Assembly (NCBI GenBank): GCA_002457275.1
Contig: NTKD01000012.1
Location: 1 to 34,574, forward strand
Length of the DNA stretch: 34,574 nt
Direction of reading: 5' to 3'
From: OM182 bacterium MED-G24
GTDB lineage: Bacteria > Pseudomonadota > Gammaproteobacteria > Pseudomonadales > Azotimanducaceae
Below the pieces are notes generated by a model. The model was not told the DNA's origin. It did no database searches and saw only the letters and a program-made list of their open reading frames with translations. Below, piece by piece: positions 25,410 through 33,382 of the stretch; the first letter of the stretch is position 1, and each line of letters starts with the position of its first letter. A program made the position numbers and the translations under genes.

Positions 25410-27011
25410 ATGGCAGAAGATTCCGTCGACGTTCTGATCATCGGTGCCGGTGCATCAGGTGCCGCTGTCGCCTATGGCCTTGCTGAGACCCGAATGCATA
25501 TCGTCTGCCTGGAACAGGGTGACTGGATGAAGCAGTCGGAGTACCCCACCAACTTCATGGACTGGGAAGCTAGGGCAGCTGGTCCGTTCGGCAACAGCCC
25601 AAACCATCGTGGTCGAACCACCGACTACCCCATCAATGAAGATGGCTCACCGATCAAGGTCGCCAACTTCAATGGCGTCGGTGGGGGGACCATTCTGTAC
25701 GCAGGACATTTTCCGCGTTTTCATCCGTCTGACTTCCGCGTCAAGACCCTCGATGGTGTCGCTGATGACTGGCCCATCGACTACGACACACTGGCACCGT
25801 TCTATGATGAGAGTGATCGCATCACAGGTGTCTCCGGTCTCGAAGGCGATCCCGCCTACCCACCCAAACCTTCATTGATGCCGCCGTTGCCTCTCGGTCG
25901 ATCAGGTACGCTGATGGCAAACGGCTTCAACGCCAAAGGCTGGCACTGGTGGCCTTCGGACAGTGCAATTGCCACCGAGCCCTATGAAGGCAGGGACCAG
26001 TGCATCAACCTGGGCGCCTGTACAACAGGATGTGCACAGGGTGCGAAAGCCAGCACCGACATCACGTTCTGGCCTCATGCAATGCGCGCCGGGGTGGAAC
26101 TTCGCACCCGTTGTCGTGTGCGGGAGGTTACTGTTGACGATGACGGCATGGCGAGCGGGGCCATCTACTACGACGAGAATGGCAACGAGCAGACCATCAA
26201 AGCATCCGTGGTCATCATGGCCTGCAATGGTGTCGGGACGCCCCGCATTCTACTGAACTCCACCTCTTCCCGGTTTCCCAACGGACTCTCCAACAGCAGT
26301 GGTCTCGTGGGCAAAAACCTGATGTTTCACCCCTACGCACATATTTTCGGGGTTTTCCCCGACGAGGTTGATGGACCACGCGGACCGCATGACTGCATCT
26401 GGAGCCAGGAGTTCTACGAGACCGACACGGATCGTGGGTTTGTCCGCGGATTCACATTCGAAGGTGCTCGTGGACATGCCCCGGTATCGATCGCGGTCAA
26501 TGGCATGCTGAGCGGCGACGTTCCCTGGGGAGCGGGTCATCATGAAGTCTATCGCCAGCGTGCCAATCATATCTGCGGCATGGTGGCGATCTGCGAAGAC
26601 CTGCCGGAAGCACACAATACGGTCACATTGGACCCGCATCTGAAAGACCCTGACGGTATTCCGGCACCCAAACTCACCTACACGCTGAGCGACAACAGCA
26701 CCCGCATGCTCGAATTCTCTATCGATCGAGCACGTGAAGTCCTGGAAGCGGCCGGTGCAACCAGCGTTCAGAGCGGCTACCCAATCGTGGGTGGTGGCTG
26801 GCATCTGATGGGGACCGCTCGGATGGGCACCGATCCTGATCAGTCAGTGGTCAATGAATGGGGCCGTAGTCACGACGTGAAGAATCTCTTCATCGTTGAC
26901 GGGAGTGTGTTCGTGACGAGTGCCGGCGTCAATCCGACGCGCACCATTCAGGCACTGGCGCTCTACGTCGCAGATACCATGAAGCAACGACTGGCAAACC
27001 TGTTTGACTGA
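25410..27011 (+). CDS. GMC family FAD-dependent oxidoreductase
   Basis: 533 residues. The FAD-binding motif GAGASG lies at 12-17, and GVGGGT (about 90) is the second FAD contact. The active-site pair near the C terminus is His465 (GGGWHLMGTARMG) and Asn508 (GVNPTRTI). A cysteine-rich stretch, CINLGACTTGCAQGAKAS (about 203-220), is like that of gluconate 2-dehydrogenase flavoproteins. No signal peptide or Tat motif is visible, so it is probably cytoplasmic. GMC enzymes oxidise alcohol groups on sugars, sterols or related compounds and pass electrons to FAD, then to a partner. The gene for a gluconate-dehydrogenase-subunit-3-like protein follows 27 bases downstream. Confidence 0.93.
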   Translation: MAEDSVDVLIIGAGASGAAVAYGLAETRMHIVCLEQGDWMKQSEYPTNFMDWEARAAGPFGNSPNHRGRTTDYPINEDGSPIKVANFNGVGGGTILYAGHFPRFHPSDFRVKTLDGVADDWPIDYDTLAPFYDESDRITGVSGLEGDPAYPPKPSLMPPLPLGRSGTLMANGFNAKGWHWWPSDSAIATEPYEGRDQCINLGACTTGCAQGAKASTDITFWPHAMRAGVELRTRCRVREVTVDDDGMASGAIYYDENGNEQTIKASVVIMACNGVGTPRILLNSTSSRFPNGLSNSSGLVGKNLMFHPYAHIFGVFPDEVDGPRGPHDCIWSQEFYETDTDRGFVRGFTFEGARGHAPVSIAVNGMLSGDVPWGAGHHEVYRQRANHICGMVAICEDLPEAHNTVTLDPHLKDPDGIPAPKLTYTLSDNSTRMLEFSIDRAREVLEAAGATSVQSGYPIVGGGWHLMGTARMGTDPDQSVVNEWGRSHDVKNLFIVDGSVFVTSAGVNPTRTIQALALYVADTMKQRLANLFD

Positions 27012-27038
27012 TACCGTCAACGAAAGGAGATTCGCACC

Positions 27039-27506
27039 ATGAATGATACGATAAGCTCAGACAGCAATGTGACCGAGAGCGACCTTGTTGCACTCAGGGC
27101 AGTCGCTGGGACCATAATCCCTGCCAGCGAACAATACCAGATTCCAGGCGCCGACGATGAGGCCATCTTCAGAACGATAGTGTCGCTGGTCCGGGAACAG
27201 GGTGATGGCACGCTCAAGACACAACTGGCCGAACTCCAGTCACGTTGCCAGGAACGACATGGATGTTCACTTCAGAAACTATCGCCAACGGATCGAACCA
27301 GCGAGTTGAAAGACAGCAGCAACGCACGCTTTCTCTATCGCATGATCCACCTCACCGCCAATGCCTATTACCAGGATGGTCGCGTGCTGGCGTCCATCGA
27401 CCTGAAGGAAGAACCACCCTTTCCGGGTGGTCACGAGGTTCCCCAGGGGGACTGGTCGTTGCTCGATCCGGTCCGTAAACGAGAGCCCTTTTACACCAAG
27501 GTGTAG
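27039..27506 (+). CDS. Gluconate 2-dehydrogenase subunit 3-like protein
   Basis: 155 residues from ATG 27039, with AGGAG nine bases upstream. The early segment LRAVAGTIIPASEQYQIPGADD is the family signature, and the remainder is helical with a Trp/Pro-rich tail (GGHEVPQGDWSLLDPVRKREPFYT). In the known system this small subunit pairs with a GMC-type flavoprotein, and in many bacteria it is exported by the Tat pathway. Here I see no twin-Arg signal, so the pair is probably cytoplasmic. Its place right after the GMC gene supports a two-subunit enzyme. No cytochrome subunit follows. Confidence 0.85.
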   Translation: MNDTISSDSNVTESDLVALRAVAGTIIPASEQYQIPGADDEAIFRTIVSLVREQGDGTLKTQLAELQSRCQERHGCSLQKLSPTDRTSELKDSSNARFLYRMIHLTANAYYQDGRVLASIDLKEEPPFPGGHEVPQGDWSLLDPVRKREPFYTKV

Positions 27507-27621
27507 ATTCGCTGGCATCCCGGCAATACTGATCGTCGGAGACCCAGCCGTTTGTTTGCATCCCTGAACGGCGCACAGTAGTAACGACCGCAAGTTAGGG
27601 TCATCTAACCGGAGCCAATAG

Positions 27622-28516
27622 TTGCTGTTTCTGCTCGTCCTCGTTCTCTCAGGATCACTGCGAGCGGAAACCCCGGTGGTCGTTGTTTCGGAATTCAGGG
27701 ATGACACCGGACTATCCCTCAACCTGGGAGCACAGGTGCAGGAGGCGTTTCGATCGATCCTGGTCAACATGCCCCAGGTGACTGTGGTTGAACGTGACAA
27801 CATGAGCTCCATCGTTGAGGAAATGCAGTTCTCTCAATCATCTCTCGCAGATGCGGGTAGCGCGGCCGAATTTGGCAAGAAACTGGGCGCCGACCTGGTC
27901 GCATTCGGTCATGTCAGCAATACGGACTACAAGGTCGATTTACAAAAGAACATCTTTACCACCCAGATGCAGGACATCGGCAAAGGTTCCGCGCTGGTCA
28001 CCCTTCATCTAGTCAACGTCGAGACCAAGCGAACCGTCTTCTCACAATCACCCACCGGCACGTCCAGTGGTGACACCGATCGTAACAAGATGATCCAGGC
28101 CGCAGCGAACAACCCGGTAGCTGACTTGTCGGTGCATATTCAGAACTACTTCCCCATCAAAGGTATCGTCATCAAGACCGATCAATGAGGAAGCAACTAC
28201 CTCGTGTACATCCATGTGGGTGCCGAACAAGGATTGGCGCCCGGTGCAAAAATCGAGATCTTCGATCAGGGGGAAGAGGTCACTCACTCGGTCACAGGCG
28301 AGGTACTGAGCTCCAAGCTCCAGCAAGGGTAAAGGGCTGGCCACCGCTACCATCAACGATGCACAGGACCGTTTCTCCATTGCCAAACTTCGCAAGAAAT
28401 CGGACTTTGAGAAGATGGCCGTCGGTCTGCCTTTCCAGGCGGTCCCTGAGAAAATTGGTGGCTCAAACGGTGGTATGAACCTCGACCTGAAATCCATCGG
28501 GGACCTGTTCAAATGA
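27622..28516 (+). pseudogene. CsgG-like outer-membrane lipoprotein-related protein, broken by TGA and frameshift
   Basis: The first frame starts at TTG 27622 (GGAG is seven bases upstream), with a signal peptide LLFLLVLVLSGSLRAE but no lipobox. The body fits the CsgG/curli-assembly pattern: VVSEFRDDTGLSLNLGAQV, then VVERDNMSSIVEEMQFSQS, then GKKLGADLVAFGHVSN. A TGA at 28186 stops it, but the frame goes on (NYLVYIHVGAEQGLAPGAKI) to a TAA at 28330. Deleting one G from the G-run at 28327-28329 restores the frame to a C terminus ending LKSIGDLFK and TGA 28514-28516. The upstream TAG right before the TTG start and the missing positive N-terminal region suggest that the true start may also be lost. 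Its end overlaps the next gene by ATGA. Confidence 0.7.
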
Positions 28517-29598
28517 TCCGTAGAGCAATCTGGCTGACGTTGCTGGTCAGCTTCAATGTCGCCTGGGCAGATTCCAGGACCATAAGCGCCAGCGGCTCTG
28601 GCGCCACGCGGCAGCAAGCGCTGAACATCGCACAGCGTAACGCAGTGGAGGCCGCTCTCGGTGTCTACCTTGAATCCCAGACCCTGGTTCGAAACTAGAT
28701 CGTCGAGACTGACCAGATCTTCTCGATCTCGGAAGGTGTCGTCTCCAGCTACGACGTGGTCCGCCAGTCTCAGACCCGCGACGGCGAATGGGCCGTCGAT
28801 ATCCAGGCAGTCGTGAGTAGTGACAAACTTCATGGCAACATCACGTTGCTCCTCCGCCAGATCGACAACCCGAAGAGCATGGTCATCGTTGATCCGACAG
28901 CACGTTCACGATCGGAATTCTCGAGACAGGCACACCGGGAAATCAACGCTGCACTGCTCGCGGAGGGTTTTGAAGTCATTAACCAGGACGTCTCCTCACA
29001 ACTGCGCTGAGGCTGCGGACCTGATGGACGTAAACCAGGTGGGCCAGACCGCCGCTAAGATGGCCCTCAAATACAACGCAGATGTCGCGTTCCTGGTCGA
29101 GGTCCAGGAGAGTCAGCAAACGAACTATGGCGTGGCCGAGACCATTGTTGAAGTGGGATGCCAGGTGATTTCCGCTGCCAGTGGACAGATCTTCACCGAT
29201 GCACAGATCAGGGTCAGCGGTCTGACGGCTCAGAAGGCCGCGGTCAAAGCCGGACAACAACTCGCACAGCGCCTCGTGAACAACGTGAAGATTCAGTTCG
29301 CCAACCTGGCACACCAGGGCAATCGTTACAGTGTCGTCTCTAGGGCATCAACAGCTATCGACAGGCCCGCGGTCTGCGCAGAACAATGGAAGGTATTCGT
29401 GGGTTCAGCGATGTCAAACAGAACGCCATTGCCCTGGATGACGATTCAGCTGCGCAGAACTTTGTTGGTCTGTCTGCAGTCTTCAAAGGCACCACGGATA
29501 AGCTGATCGATCGGGTGTTTGATAACGCAGACCCTGACCTGTTCAGGACGCCGGACCTTCGACTCCAACGCACGACTCAGATCGAATTTCAGATGTAA
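28513..29598 (+). pseudogene. FlgT-like/CsgG-associated exported protein with stop and two frameshifts
   Basis: Starts at ATG 28513, overlapping the previous stop (ATGA). A signal peptide is clear (MIRRAIWLTLLVSFNVAWA). The next part (ISASGSGATRQQALNIAQRNAVEAALG) is the N-terminal domain pattern of FlgT-like proteins. The frame then breaks at TAG 28696 (LVRN-stop-IVETDQIF, where family members usually have Tyr), shifts near 29005-29010, and shifts again at GGG 29343-29345. Each time the coding match resumes (AADLMDVNQVGQTAAKMA, then GINSYRQARGLRRTMEGI), and the frame ends at TAA 29596. Together with the previous gene it looks like a two-gene envelope module that has decayed. It may once have acted in outer-membrane or appendage assembly, by family analogy. 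Confidence 0.65.
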
Positions 29599-29675
29599 GA
29601 ACACGTCAGATCTCGTCTTGGACCTCATCTGGCCGACTGCAGTACACTGACGCTATCGACCTTGGCGCCGTTTTC

Positions 29676-29723
29676 GGAGACCACTATTTACGGCGACCAC
29701 TATTTACGGGGACCACTATGTAT
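29676..29723 (+). repeat. Three tandem 16-bp repeats around the PhyH-family start codon
   Basis: Units at 29676-29691, 29692-29707 and 29708-29723 follow GGNGACCACTATTTAC. The third copy differs at its end (ATGTAT) and contains the ATG at 29718, so the start codon and the GGGG that may act as ribosome binding site arise within the repeat. Unit number could affect leader length or translation. Confidence 0.7.
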
Positions 29724-30959
29724 ACACTGCCGCATCACGTCGAATTCCTTTCAGACGAGTGGCTCGATCAGAGTCGATCATTTCTGACCGAAGGCTTCAG
29801 ACAGGCCAGCCATGTTGGCGCTTTCTCGCTCTCGGAGCGGTTCAGCGATGCACCTCCGCACCTCTCGTTCGAGAACAACGATGCCACCTGGAGGGTGAAC
29901 TGGGACGGTCAGACCATCAGCGTCGAACGCGGATTTGATCCCAAAGCCGACGTGGTCGTCATCGGGGATTACCAGGCAACATTGATGCTGGCCCAGACTG
30001 TCGGAGCCGGTGACCCAACGTTGATGGCCAAAGCGGTCAGGGAAATGCGCAGCTGGTTTGGTGACAACGCGTTCAACATGCAAGGTGGTCCCCTGGATGC
30101 CAGTGCCACAGCAATCTTCGCCTCCCACCACGACCACATGGCTCGTCGTACCGTTGAGAATCCGGACCTGGCACACCGTGCCCAACGTCAAGGAGTGACG
30201 CAACAACTGAAAGACCTTGAAGAAAACGGGTTCGCAGTCATCGAGAACGCCATTTCACCTGAGTTTGCCGACGAGGTGCGCGAGGCGACCATCCGAACAC
30301 TCGGCACACATCAAGGCGACAGCATGCAATGGATGCTGTATCACGGTAACGCGTTCGAGAAACTTGTGATGAATCCCCAATTCATGAGCATGATTGATTC
30401 GACCCTGGGACGCGGCGCCGTTATCGCGTCGATCTCTTCTATCAAACGAGGTCCCGGGAAAGGCCTGATCAAGCTACATACGGACTATTCCCAGGTCCCG
30501 GAGCCCTACCCGGACTTTTCCATGACCGGTGTCGGCGTCTGGGCCTTGGAGGACTGGACCGTGGCCTCTGGTCCGACATGGCTGGTACCAGGCAGTCACA
30601 AAATGCGTCGGGGACCCAGGCCTGATGACAAGATCGAGGGTGTCCCGATCGAGATGCCGAAAGGTTCGGTTGTATATTTCCAGCACGGCGTCTGGCACTG
30701 GCAGGGTGACCGCACCGAACCCGGCGAGCGGGTGACGATTCACTCACATTTCAACCGTGGTATCCTGCGTAGTCTTGAACCGAAAAAGGTGGATATTCAA
30801 ATGCTGAATCGAAACCCACCTCGTCTTGGTGAAGCACTGGGAGAGGATGACTGGTTCGACCGCCTGACCGCCGACGGCCGTGACTATATGCGCATGACGC
30901 ATATGATGAATCTGAATCGTTTTACCAATGAACAGAAGGCGACGGTCCTTGCCGGGTAA
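29718..30959 (+). CDS. PhyH-family dioxygenase with an additional N-terminal domain
   Basis: 413 residues. The C-terminal part (about 160-400) is a PhyH-type Fe(II)/2-oxoglutarate dioxygenase. It has His254-x-Asp256 (IKLHTDYSQ) and, after a core segment GPTWLVPGSH, a distal His327 (GVWHWQGDRT) and Arg338 that can bind 2-oxoglutarate. The first 150 residues form a separate domain: ATWRVNWDGQTISVERGF, then ADVVVIGDYQATLMLAQ, then MAKAVREMRSWFGD. This resembles the sterol carrier protein 2 fold in pattern, but I am not sure. If so, it could deliver a lipid-like substrate. The gene follows a weak promoter-like pair (TTGGAC 29618, TACACT 29643) and three 16-bp repeats. The convergent SDR ends five bases beyond its stop. 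Confidence 0.85.
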   Translation: MYTLPHHVEFLSDEWLDQSRSFLTEGFRQASHVGAFSLSERFSDAPPHLSFENNDATWRVNWDGQTISVERGFDPKADVVVIGDYQATLMLAQTVGAGDPTLMAKAVREMRSWFGDNAFNMQGGPLDASATAIFASHHDHMARRTVENPDLAHRAQRQGVTQQLKDLEENGFAVIENAISPEFADEVREATIRTLGTHQGDSMQWMLYHGNAFEKLVMNPQFMSMIDSTLGRGAVIASISSIKRGPGKGLIKLHTDYSQVPEPYPDFSMTGVGVWALEDWTVASGPTWLVPGSHKMRRGPRPDDKIEGVPIEMPKGSVVYFQHGVWHWQGDRTEPGERVTIHSHFNRGILRSLEPKKVDIQMLNRNPPRLGEALGEDDWFDRLTADGRDYMRMTHMMNLNRFTNEQKATVLAG

Positions 30960-30963
30960 CCCG

Positions 30964-31719
30964 TTAGCGCATTGCGCCCGGCATCCCCCCATCAATAACG
31001 ATCGTCTGCCCGGTCACAGAATCACTACGACAGAACGTCACGACCTGTTCGGCAATATCTTCAAGGGCTCCCACTCTTTTCAGTACCGCCTGACGACGTG
31101 CTCCTTCGGCGCTTCGTTCCGGCAGCCGGTTCGCCATTCGGGTCCCTTCAACAAGACCGGGGGCAATACAGTTCACCTTAACTTCTGGCGCCATCCCTAC
31201 CGCAAGACAACGGGTCAGGTGGTTGAGACCTGCCTTGCTGGATGAATATGCGATACTGCTTGATCCAGGAGAGACACCCCCTGCCGACGAGATGTTGATC
31301 ACATACCCTTGACTCGCCTTTAACGCCGGTGATGCCGCACGCGCCAGCAGGAAAGGTCCCCGAAGGTTTGTTTCAAGCACCTGGTCCCAGATATCTGGTG
31401 TGAGCGCATCCAGGTCCGGAAATGGAATGCCGATATTCCAGGCTGCGTTGTTAACGAGGATATCAAGGCGCGAGTACTGGTCAACCACCTGCCGAATAGC
31501 ACTTTCAATACTCTCCGGATCTCGTTGATCAAGTGCCAGCGTCATACCATCTGCGCCCGCTTTGCGAACCGCATCAAGTGTTCTTTCAGCTCCTTCTTCG
31601 AAACCCACATAGCTGACCACAACAGTGGCACCTTCAAGCGCCAGCCGTTCGGCAATTGCGCCACCGATACTCCCTGAGCCACCGGTCACCAGAGCGACCT
31701 TACCTTTTAACACGTTCAT
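30964..31719 (-). CDS. Short-chain dehydrogenase/reductase (SDR)
   Basis: 251 residues from ATG 31719 (GAGGGG is four bases upstream of the second ATG, so 31722 is equally possible). Motifs: TGGSGSIG at 12-19, NNAA (90-93) in place of NNAG, Ser144-Ser145 (INISSAGG), Tyr158 and Lys162 (YSSSK). It ends with GQTIVIDGGMPGAMR. The fold and length are standard for the 3-oxoacyl reductase group, but the substrate is unknown. It begins about ten bases after the end of the ABC-transporter NBD remnant on the same strand. It is convergent with the PhyH-family gene. Confidence 0.92.
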   Translation of the reverse strand: MNVLKGKVALVTGGSGSIGGAIAERLALEGATVVVSYVGFEEGAERTLDAVRKAGADGMTLALDQRDPESIESAIRQVVDQYSRLDILVNNAAWNIGIPFPDLDALTPDIWDQVLETNLRGPFLLARAASPALKASQGYVINISSAGGVSPGSSSIAYSSSKAGLNHLTRCLAVGMAPEVKVNCIAPGLVEGTRMANRLPERSAEGARRQAVLKRVGALEDIAEQVVTFCRSDSVTGQTIVIDGGMPGAMR

Positions 31720-31730
31720 CATGCCCCTCA

Positions 31731-32157
31731 TCAAGACCCCGTTTCTTCCTCACGGATATACTTGTCCGACTGTGCGGTAAACATCTCGTGGTACAGATCA
31801 CATCGACGCATGAACTCCTGATGCGTTCCATCATCAACAATACGTCCTTGGTCCATCACCAGGATACGTGTAGCGTGGCGAATGATGGACAGCCGATGCG
31901 TCACAAAAAACGCCAGTTTGTTCTGGGACAGACTATTGAACTGGCGGAAGATCTCCTCTTCGTATAACGGGTCGATAGCGGCAGTCGGTTCATCAAGCAC
32001 CACGACGTACCGGTTCTTCGCGAAATGCAGACAGCGCAGGACAGACAGCCGCTGCCACTGCCCCACCGATAGTTCCTCGCCTTCAAATTCCTTACCCAAC
32101 TGGCTCGTATAGCTGAGTTTATCCTCGGCGAGTGCTCCCAGATCAGGCAGCGTCTCA
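31731..32157 (-). pseudogene. ABC exporter ATP-binding domain, 5'-truncated
   Basis: The C-terminal third of an MsbA-like ABC exporter is clear: signature LSVGQWQRL, Walker B VVLDEPTAAID, H-loop FVTHRLS, then GRIVDDGTHQEFM and MFTAQSDKYI. The Walker A motif, Q-loop and the whole membrane domain are missing. Beyond about 32157 the minus-strand frame stays open by chance (to 32555) but is antisense to a different gene remnant and has no ABC similarity. The sequence thus begins abruptly at a junction. The reading frame of the fragment is intact, but a protein without Walker A cannot bind ATP normally. Confidence 0.8.
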
Positions 32158-32401
32158 CGTACCAAACAAATTGGAATCAGGCGTGCACTGGGTGCATCGG
32201 AGGAGGATATCCGCCGCCACTTCCTGGTCGAAAACCTGATGATCTCAGGTGTCGGGGTCCTTCTCGGGAGTCTGATGACCGTTGGATTCAATGTCTGGCT
32301 GGTCGATCTGATGAACTTCCCGAAGATCGACTGGTGGGGTATCCCACTGGGTATCGTGTGCCTGCCAGATTTCACCGGCAAGCGCGACAAGGACCGTATA
32401 G
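32158..32401 (+). pseudogene. FtsX/MacB-type ABC permease C-terminal remnant
   Basis: From the junction, a plus-strand frame reads RTKQIGIRRALGASEEDI, then FLVENLMISGVGVLLGSLM, then FNVWLVDLMNFPKIDWWGIP. This is the conserved start of the final part of a MacB/FtsX permease: the cytosolic RRALGA motif and the last transmembrane helices. Near 32360 the frame shifts, and the last residues QISPASATRTV with a TAG at 32399-32401 match the usual permease end (A-x-ISPA-x-ATRTV). A segment of the last transmembrane helix seems lost. Only about 80 residues remain of a protein normally near 400, so it is not functional. Confidence 0.7.
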
Positions 32402-32424
32402 CGGATCGAACGGAGCCTACGCGA

Positions 32425-33381
32425 CTATTCGGCCGACTGCCGCGTCTGCGCGAGCAGCATGAAGAAGTTCTCGTCGTAGGCTTTGAGGGGCTCGCTTCGC
32501 ACTGCCTGATCAAGCGCCTTCGCGTCTTCGCCCACCAGGATTCGCCATTCATCATTCTTCACCCCGGTGATGATGATGTTAGCAGCTTCTTCGGGAGTGA
32601 TACCCCCCTGCTTGAATGCCTGCCCCTGGTTGCGGACCGCCTCGCGAATCTGATCATCCGTCAGTTCTGGCCCACCCATACGTCGCACAATGTTCTCGCG
32701 GAATTGCTGAATCTCTTCATCTGTCATATCTTCGGGATCACTGCCCCCCAGAATCTTCCGTGAGTTGATTCCAATATCGGTCCCAACGTGACCCGGCATC
32801 ACTACGGAGACCGACAGGTGCGGTGCATTCAGTTTGAAATCAGTGATCAGTGCCTCTGAGAATCCTTTGACGGCGAACTTGGCTGCGCTGTAGGCGGTAT
32901 GTGCAATGCCCCCACCCAGAGATGCCCAGAAACCGTTCACACTACTGGTGTTGACGACGTGCCCCTCCGGCGCGTTCTTCAGCAGCGGGGTGAACGCACG
33001 ACAGAAGTTATAGACACCCAGCCAGCAGATATTGAAGGTGCGCTCCCATTCCCCGCGATCACCGTCAATGAAGCTGCCACCACCACCAACACCCGCATTG
33101 TTGAACAAGAGATGGATGTGATCGGTATCAAACGCCTTCGCCACATCGTCAGCAAACTGATGTACCTGATCTTCCACGGCGACGTCACACAGCCCCGTAT
33201 AGAGCCGCACGCCTTGAGGCGCTTCGGCTTCGCAGATCGCTCGCGTTTCTGCAAGATTGTCTTCGATGACATCACAGGTCGCGACATCACAGCCTTCAGC
33301 CATCAGCTGACGCACGAGCGCACGTCCCATTCCTGTCCCGCCACCAGTAACCACGGCAATCGTGCCACTAAAGTCCTGCAT
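32425..33381 (-). CDS. Short-chain dehydrogenase/reductase (SDR)
   Basis: 318 residues from ATG 33381, with GGAGACGTGA upstream as ribosome binding site; the longer frame to 33480 overlaps wecB and is not supported. Motifs: TGGGTGMG at 12-19, NNAG at 94-97, Ser147 (NTSSVNG), Tyr164 and Lys168 (YSAAK). Asp37 (CDVIE) after beta-2 suggests NAD(H). The C-terminal region (EEIQQFRENIVRRMGGPELT) is longer than in core SDRs, as in several hydroxysteroid-dehydrogenase-like groups. It begins just after the wecB stop with one base between, so it is probably cotranscribed with wecB. It converges with the permease remnant. Confidence 0.92.
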   Translation of the reverse strand: MQDFSGTIAVVTGGGTGMGRALVRQLMAEGCDVATCDVIEDNLAETRAICEAEAPQGVRLYTGLCDVAVEDQVHQFADDVAKAFDTDHIHLLFNNAGVGGGGSFIDGDRGEWERTFNICWLGVYNFCRAFTPLLKNAPEGHVVNTSSVNGFWASLGGGIAHTAYSAAKFAVKGFSEALITDFKLNAPHLSVSVVMPGHVGTDIGINSRKILGGSDPEDMTDEEIQQFRENIVRRMGGPELTDDQIREAVRNQGQAFKQGGITPEEAANIIITGVKNDEWRILVGEDAKALDQAVRSEPLKAYDENFFMLLAQTRQSAE

Positions 33382-33382
33382 T

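Noticed and set aside
1876-29598. Stop-codon recoding (for example TAG or TGA as sense)
   Set aside because: The internal stops are of all three types. TAG also ends apparently intact genes (cmoB, both metallophosphoesterase genes, the hydrolase), and TGA ends lon, cmoA and the VWA gene. Genome-wide recoding does not fit; mutation or error does.
32163-32555. Extension of the minus-strand ABC fragment to a 274-residue protein
   Set aside because: The extra N-terminal part has no ABC similarity and is antisense to the permease remnant, so it is a chance open frame.
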